From Candidatus Zixiibacteriota bacterium (GTDB taxonomy: Bacteria > SM23-81): a stretch of 6,673 nt of DNA. The stretch spans positions 1 through 6,673 of the forward strand of contig DAOVRJ010000140.1 in the NCBI GenBank assembly GCA_030628225.1, written 5' to 3'. Both the position numbers and the translations under genes were made by a program. Shown here piece after piece: positions 3,065 to 6,673 of this stretch. The notes below the pieces were generated by a model. It did not search any database and was not told where the DNA came from. It was given only the letters and a program-made list of their open reading frames with translations. How positions within the stretch are numbered: position 1 is the stretch's first letter; every line of letters starts with the position of its first letter.

Positions 3065-4891
3065 ATGAAAGCGACTGCTATTATGTTCGTGCTGTCGATG
3101 GCCCTGCTATCGACAGCGGCATTGGCCGAGGTGCCCGGCCTGATCAACTACCAGGGCACACTCACCGACCAGTATGGCGTGGCGGCGGATACCACCCTTC
3201 CCATGACCTTTGCCATCTACACCGACTCCACGGGAGGAATGCCCATATGGAATGAGATGCAGCCGGTGGTGGTGGTGAGCCACGGGCTTTTCAACGTCCT
3301 GTTGGGCAGGGAAAATGCCATCTCAGACACGGTTTTCAATGGTCCCTCTTGTTGGCTGGAGATTCAGGTGGGGAGCGATCCGGAGATGCAGCCTCGGCAG
3401 CGAATTGTCGCTGTAGGATATGCCTTTCGGGCCGCAGAGGCCGACACTGCCGACTATAGCCGGAGTGCACTAGCTGTTGATGATGGCGACTGGACCATTG
3501 ATGGCGACGACATGTATTCTGCTGTACCGGGGAATGTCGGCATCGGGACGGCGAGTCCAACGAAGAGATTACATGTGTCCAATTCAACTTCCAGTTTTGG
3601 AATGTTCATGGTGGAAAATTCCAATTCCGGCGATCATGAAGCGACCATCGCATTTAAAGAGGGAAGCGACGCTGCTGGCGATGAGATTTGGGTTGCTGGA
3701 GTCGGGGGATGGGGCAATACCAACGACTTCATCATAGGCCGCGGTGCCACGAAGTTCTTGTTAACGCCAGCCGGAAATGTTGGCATCGGCACGGCGGATC
3801 CAGCCGAGATGTTGCATCTCCACAAATCCTCTGGAACACTCGGTGTGCGCATGTCAAGTGATTCCTTAAGCTATCAGTACTTGAATTTCGGAGCCACGAA
3901 CGGTTATGGAATAGGACGTGATCCTGGCGACAAGTTTTTCATCAACAGAGAAGAACCTCTTGGTTCTGGAGTGTTGAGGATTCTGACAATTCAATCAAAC
4001 GGCAACGTGGGCATCGGGACATTGAGTCCTGGGGCCAAACTGGAGGTGTCTTCTACTGAACCAAATATTTGGCTCAACCGCGGCAGCAGTTCTTATTCAG
4101 CAGACTTTAGTTTTACAACGGCTGGAAGTGCCGATTGGCAAATCTATACACCCGCGGGGGGAAGCGCCCTGAATATTGACAACCAAAGCTCTCAAACAGT
4201 GCAGACATTCCTGCAGAATGGCAACGTGGGCATCGGAGTGACGGATCCCGATGATAAATTAGAGGTGAATGGAAACATCCAACTAACAACTTCATGGCCC
4301 AATATCTCCGGCGAAAACCTCAAAATCTGGGGCAGCTCAGGATCAAACCTGCTTTTGCAGGCGACGACAACAGGAAACGTCGGTATCGGCACCGTGGCCC
4401 CGGGAGAAAAGCTCACCGTTCGCGGAAACATCCGCATAGAGAGCGTAGGCTCAGGTTTGCCCGTCGTTGAGCTGGGCGAAGGGCTTGATTATGCCGAGGG
4501 GTTCGATGTCTCGGCTGCGCAGGGGATCGGTCCCGGCTCGGTGCTGATCATCGACCCGGATAACCCAGGTAAATTGACGCTTTGTGACAATCCTTACGAC
4601 AGCAAAGTCGCCGGCATCGTGGCCGGAGCCAGGGGCCATGGCTCCGGCGTGCGTCTTGGACCAGGCCAGTTTGACCACGACGTGGCTCTGGCCGGGCGGG
4701 TGCATTGCAACGTGGACGCCACGGAGGCCGGAGTGGAGCCCGGGGATTTGCTGACCACCTCGGCCACACCGGGCCATGCCATGAAAGCCGCAGACCATGG
4801 ACGAGCGCAGGGCGCCATTCTGGGAAAAGCCATGGAAAGGCTGGAAAAAGGCCAAAAGGGGCAGATTCTGGTCCTGGTAACCCTTCAGTAG
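3065..4891 (+). CDS. Secreted tail-fibre-like repeat protein, 608 aa
   Basis: Signal peptide with cleavage expected after ALA21. Next comes an N-terminal domain (about 22-130) with the pattern INYQGTLTD...MTFAIYTDSTGG...IWNE...GLFNVLLG...WLEIQVG...PRQRIVAVGYAFRA, which I recognise as a recurring module of secreted fibre-like proteins in uncultured bacteria. The central region (about 150-465) carries five GNVGIG motifs with Gly at residues 156, 237, 313, 386 and 437, usually followed by a Pro and a short beta segment. The C-terminal domain (about 470-608) starts DYAEGFDV and contains GSVLIIDPD, KVAGIVAGA, GRVHCNVDA and GDLLTTSATPGHAMKA. It replaces the peptidase S74 chaperone often found on such fibres, and I see no S74 motif. 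Likely role: exported trimeric surface fibre or adhesin (inference). It is first in a probable operon. The centre is richer in AT than the ends (47% GC at 3841-3900, 73% at 4681-4740), suggesting a mosaic. Confidence 0.85.
   Translation: MKATAIMFVLSMALLSTAALAEVPGLINYQGTLTDQYGVAADTTLPMTFAIYTDSTGGMPIWNEMQPVVVVSHGLFNVLLGRENAISDTVFNGPSCWLEIQVGSDPEMQPRQRIVAVGYAFRAAEADTADYSRSALAVDDGDWTIDGDDMYSAVPGNVGIGTASPTKRLHVSNSTSSFGMFMVENSNSGDHEATIAFKEGSDAAGDEIWVAGVGGWGNTNDFIIGRGATKFLLTPAGNVGIGTADPAEMLHLHKSSGTLGVRMSSDSLSYQYLNFGATNGYGIGRDPGDKFFINREEPLGSGVLRILTIQSNGNVGIGTLSPGAKLEVSSTEPNIWLNRGSSSYSADFSFTTAGSADWQIYTPAGGSALNIDNQSSQTVQTFLQNGNVGIGVTDPDDKLEVNGNIQLTTSWPNISGENLKIWGSSGSNLLLQATTTGNVGIGTVAPGEKLTVRGNIRIESVGSGLPVVELGEGLDYAEGFDVSAAQGIGPGSVLIIDPDNPGKLTLCDNPYDSKVAGIVAGARGHGSGVRLGPGQFDHDVALAGRVHCNVDATEAGVEPGDLLTTSATPGHAMKAADHGRAQGAILGKAMERLEKGQKGQILVLVTLQ
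3091..3117 (+). promoter_or_regulatory. 9-bp perfect hairpin inside the signal-peptide coding region (copy 1)
   Basis: GCTGTCGAT (3091-3099) pairs with ATCGACAGC (3109-3117) across a 9-nt loop, starting 26 nt after the A of the start codon. In RNA a G-U pair (3090/3118) extends it. It could slow early elongation during export. The two LS-containing stretches of the signal peptide encode it, so chance is possible. Confidence 0.4.
3530..4393 (+). repeat. Five dispersed GNVGIG coding repeats within the fibre-like gene
   Basis: The Gly codons opening each GNVGIG motif begin at 3530, 3773, 4001, 4220 and 4373. Spacing is 81, 76, 73 and 51 residues. In each case the DNA is a close variant of GGNAAYGTNGGNATCGG. 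Between motifs the sequence diverges, consistent with beta-structured fibre segments joined by conserved turns. Confidence 0.85.
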
Positions 4892-4893
4892 CT

Positions 4894-4901
4894 GGGAGGT
4901 G
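4894..4901 (+). promoter_or_regulatory. Shine-Dalgarno deciding the start of the peptidase-like gene
   Basis: GGGAGGTG ends 6 nt before ATG 4908. A GTG at 4899 in the same frame lies inside this site and cannot be the start it serves, so ATG 4908 is chosen. Confidence 0.85.
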
Positions 4902-4907
4902 ACGATC

Positions 4908-6311
4908 ATGAAAAAGTTCATCCTGACAATCCTGGTCGCCTCCCTGGGGATCATGGGGCTCATATCATCTGTTCAGGGAGAGATGGTCATCGCCAGCCAG
5001 GATGATCTGCTGGGAAGATATGAGAAAAGCGACCGGGCCTTTAGGCGTCTGCAGATCGGGAAACTTGTCTCCTACTTCCACCAGCGGAAGATCGATGAGG
5101 CCACCGTGGAGAAGGACTTCATACGCTATATTTTCGATGTGAATACCGGAGAGCTCGTTGAAGAAAAACGACAATGGCGAGAAGGACTGCCGGATCACGT
5201 GGCCCCGGTGATCTCTCAAGAGCAGGCGGAATCCATGGTTGATGGCGTCATACGGTTTAGCAGGCTGTACATCATATCCTCCGAGACCGATGTTTTTCGC
5301 ATCGAACCAATCCCGGAAAACCCCTGTTGGGTGGTGTCCAGCAACGTGGGCAAGAGGATCGTTGTCACCATCATCGACGCCATGACCGGCGAAAAGCTGG
5401 GCTACGGGCTCCCGCCGCCATATGAGGGGTTCTCGCTTCGCGGGCGCCATGAAGGTGACTGCAACTTCTGGTATAATCACGCCGAAAACGCCAGGGTCTG
5501 GTTTGAGGCGATGGGGTACAGTACCGAGATGGTCGCTTGCCCCAGCGACGGGAAGGTGCAAAGCCACATTCAATCCGATGACACGGCCATGTTTTACGAG
5601 CTGGCTCATGGGACCTCCGTGAGCTTCCACAACAATAACCCCGATAGCGTAAGTATAACTGCTGCCGAAGTGGAGACTTGGATTGCATCATACGCCAGCA
5701 TGCCCTTCACCTTCATTGGAAGCTGCGGGGGTATGTGCGACACGAGTGATAATACCCTGTCGTATGAGTTCAGGAAAGGTTACAATGTCGATGCTGTAAG
5801 CGTTGGTTATTGCGAGATGTGGATCCCCGGCTGTGAGGCTGACTGCTGGCCCTGGGCCGTAGAATGGCAGACTGAGATGTTCTCTTATATGTATCAGGGC
5901 TACACCGTGGGATATGCCTTTGACCGGGCGAATCTGGCCGTTCCCGCCTGTGCCGATACGAACAATTGCATGCGCATAATCGGGGATACGCAAATGACAT
6001 TCATCCCCCCGGTGACCAGAAGCCTGTGCGGAGATGTCTATGATGGGTACAAAGGTCCCTTGGCCATGAACGCCAGGGATTACTACATCCGCTGCGATAT
6101 CACCGTTCCCAGCGCAGACACACTGACTATCTATTACTCTACTGGTCTGGCATTTATGAACGACTCCAAGATCACTTCTCAGGGAACATTGAACGCAGAT
6201 GGATCTTGGGGTCAGATCAGGTTCGCCGTTGAAGGAGACAGTACCAAGGGGATGGCGTTTACCGGCCAGCTTCGGATGCAGAACGGAGGGCAGATAAAAA
6301 TATATGAATAG
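4908..6311 (+). CDS. Secreted protein with clan CD (caspase/gingipain-like) cysteine-peptidase signature, 467 aa
   Basis: Signal peptide: MKK, a hydrophobic core, and probable cleavage near residue 24 (SVQG/EM). The region about 90-180 (ISQEQAESMV...FRIEPIPENPCWVV...RIVVTIIDAMTGEKLGYG) resembles a PepSY-type propeptide fold. The core has MFYELAHGTS with His234-Gly235, then a hydrophobic strand, PFTFIGSCGGM, with Cys273. A His-Gly and a strand-ending Cys about 40 residues apart is the arrangement of clan CD peptidases (caspases, gingipains, clostripain). Assignment as a peptidase is inference from that pattern. The last 94 residues (from Cys374) form a predicted beta-rich module, with VPSADTLTIYY, ITSQGTLNADGSWGQIRF and GQLRMQNGGQIKIYE, resembling beta-helix C-terminal domains. 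Twelve cysteines in the mature part suggest disulfides outside the cytoplasm. It follows the fibre-like gene by 16 nt and is presumably cotranscribed. It might process or display the fibres, or serve an unrelated secreted function. Confidence 0.7.
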   Translation: MKKFILTILVASLGIMGLISSVQGEMVIASQDDLLGRYEKSDRAFRRLQIGKLVSYFHQRKIDEATVEKDFIRYIFDVNTGELVEEKRQWREGLPDHVAPVISQEQAESMVDGVIRFSRLYIISSETDVFRIEPIPENPCWVVSSNVGKRIVVTIIDAMTGEKLGYGLPPPYEGFSLRGRHEGDCNFWYNHAENARVWFEAMGYSTEMVACPSDGKVQSHIQSDDTAMFYELAHGTSVSFHNNNPDSVSITAAEVETWIASYASMPFTFIGSCGGMCDTSDNTLSYEFRKGYNVDAVSVGYCEMWIPGCEADCWPWAVEWQTEMFSYMYQGYTVGYAFDRANLAVPACADTNNCMRIIGDTQMTFIPPVTRSLCGDVYDGYKGPLAMNARDYYIRCDITVPSADTLTIYYSTGLAFMNDSKITSQGTLNADGSWGQIRFAVEGDSTKGMAFTGQLRMQNGGQIKIYE

Positions 6312-6377
6312 CACCTGAATTTGTGAGGCCACTCTGCGGTCTTTGAGGAGATGTTTATCAAAACCCTTTACCTTCAC

Positions 6378-6385
6378 AGGAGGTG
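6378..6385 (+). promoter_or_regulatory. Strong Shine-Dalgarno for the second fibre-like gene
   Basis: AGGAGGTG ends 4 nt before ATG 6390, one base closer than in copy 1 because one base between SD and ATG is missing. The preceding 60 bp have no recognisable promoter or terminator, so readthrough from the upstream gene is expected. Confidence 0.88.
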
Positions 6386-6389
6386 CACC

Positions 6390-6673
6390 ATGAGAGCGAC
6401 TGCTATTATGTTCGTGCTGTCGATGGCCCTGCTATCGACAGCGGCATTGGCCGAGGTGCCCGGCCTGATCAACTACCAGGGCACACTCACCGACCAGTAC
6501 GGCGTGGCGGCGGATACCACCCTCCCCATGACCTTTGCCATCTACACCGATTCGACGGGAGGAATGCCCATATGGAATGAGATGCAGCCGGTGGTGGTGG
6601 TGAGCCACGGGCTTTTCAACGTCCTGTTGGGCAGGGAAAATGCCATCTCAGACACGGTTTTCAATGGTCCCTC
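6390..6673 (+). CDS. Second secreted tail-fibre-like protein, 3'-truncated by window edge
   Basis: The frame is open from ATG 6390 to the window end, 94 full codons. The protein matches the first 94 residues of the 608-aa fibre-like protein except Lys2 to Arg. It has the same signal peptide (cleavage after ALA21) and the same N-terminal domain opening INYQGTLTD. The start is set by the Shine-Dalgarno at 6378-6385. It lies 78 bp after the stop of the peptidase-like gene and is probably the third gene of the operon. What follows this shared cassette cannot be seen. In a paralogous fibre family one would expect a different repeat region. Four of five differences being silent indicates recent duplication, gene conversion, or strong constraint on the protein. 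Confidence 0.9.
   Translation, partial: MRATAIMFVLSMALLSTAALAEVPGLINYQGTLTDQYGVAADTTLPMTFAIYTDSTGGMPIWNEMQPVVVVSHGLFNVLLGRENAISDTVFNGP

Larger units (their letters stand above)
3048..3348 (+). repeat. Direct repeat copy 1 (RBS plus N-terminal cassette)
   Basis: This segment recurs at 6374-6673. From the ATG onward (3065-3348 versus 6390-6673) there are five substitutions in 284 nt and no indels: one changes Lys2 to Arg and four are silent. Upstream, similarity covers only the Shine-Dalgarno region, with one base deleted between SD and ATG, and then stops. The window ends inside the repeat, so its right limit is unknown. Confidence 0.95.
6374..6673 (+). repeat. Direct repeat copy 2 (RBS plus N-terminal cassette)
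   Basis: Second copy of 3048-3348, running to the window edge. The hairpin in the signal-peptide codons is conserved at 6416-6442. Confidence 0.95.

Noticed and set aside
2817-3068. 83-codon plus-strand ORF whose TGA overlaps the ATG of the fibre gene
   Set aside because: It contains the promoter (2928-2956) and the 16-bp repeats, has no ribosome binding site, begins in repeat-like DNA and encodes no recognisable domain. The ATGA overlap is likely coincidence.
4451-4963. 170-codon minus-strand ORF antisense to the fibre gene end
   Set aside because: Shadow of a GC-rich coding region. It has no recognisable domain and crosses a gene boundary on the other strand.
4965-5630. 221-codon minus-strand ORF antisense to the peptidase-like gene
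   Set aside because: Shadow frame. The plus-strand gene has a signal peptide, a ribosome binding site and a coherent domain layout.

Overview
The window looks like chromosome of a diderm (Gram-negative) bacterium, probably an uncultured lineage of the Bacteroidota-related FCB assemblage rather than Bacteroidota proper. Pointing there are the first gene, a family I know mainly from Bacteroidota and relatives under the doubtful name 'asparagine synthetase B', and a PorV/UPF0164-like outer-membrane protein. Pointing away from true Bacteroidota are a textbook sigma70 promoter (perfect TTGACA, 17-bp spacer) and very strong AGGAGGTG ribosome binding sites. The phylum placement is inference. Nothing indicates a plasmid, phage or IS element: there is no transposase, integrase, tRNA, rRNA or CRISPR array.

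Layout. (1) 1-807: 3' part of the 'asparagine synthetase B'-named family gene, truncated by the window edge. (2) 808-1132: non-coding, largely degenerate short-period tandem DNA: heptamers at 825-845, 933-988 and 1076-1110, and a nonamer array at 997-1071. (3) 1133-2092: a PorV/UPF0164-like beta-barrel gene interrupted by one in-frame TAG at 1619-1621, with an intact reading frame on both sides, followed by a clear intrinsic terminator at 2115-2147. (4) 2148-2927: about 780 bp without a convincing gene. It holds the same kinds of 9-bp and 7-bp arrays in alternating orientation around a GC-rich, palindrome-dense island (2371-2516), then several hairpins and a 16-bp tandem repeat next to a promoter. 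(5) 2928-6673: a promoter and a probable operon of secreted proteins. These are a 608-aa tail-fibre-like protein with five GNVGIG repeats (3065-4891), a 467-aa secreted protein with a His/Cys pair arranged as in clan CD (caspase/gingipain-like) cysteine peptidases (4908-6311), and the start of a second tail-fibre-like gene (6390 to the window end). The first 284 nt of the second fibre gene differ from the first at only five positions.

How it may work together (inference): the fibre-like proteins share a near-identical signal peptide and N-terminal domain, so the locus looks like a tandem family of exported, probably trimeric, surface fibres with a common N-terminal cassette. An exported caspase-fold-like protein sits between the two copies. 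Gaps are 16 and 78 nt, and no promoter or terminator is visible between the genes, so one transcript from the 2928-2956 promoter is likely. The most unusual DNA-level signal is the set of strictly phased 7-bp and 9-bp degenerate arrays, repeatedly adjacent to one another and mirrored in orientation.
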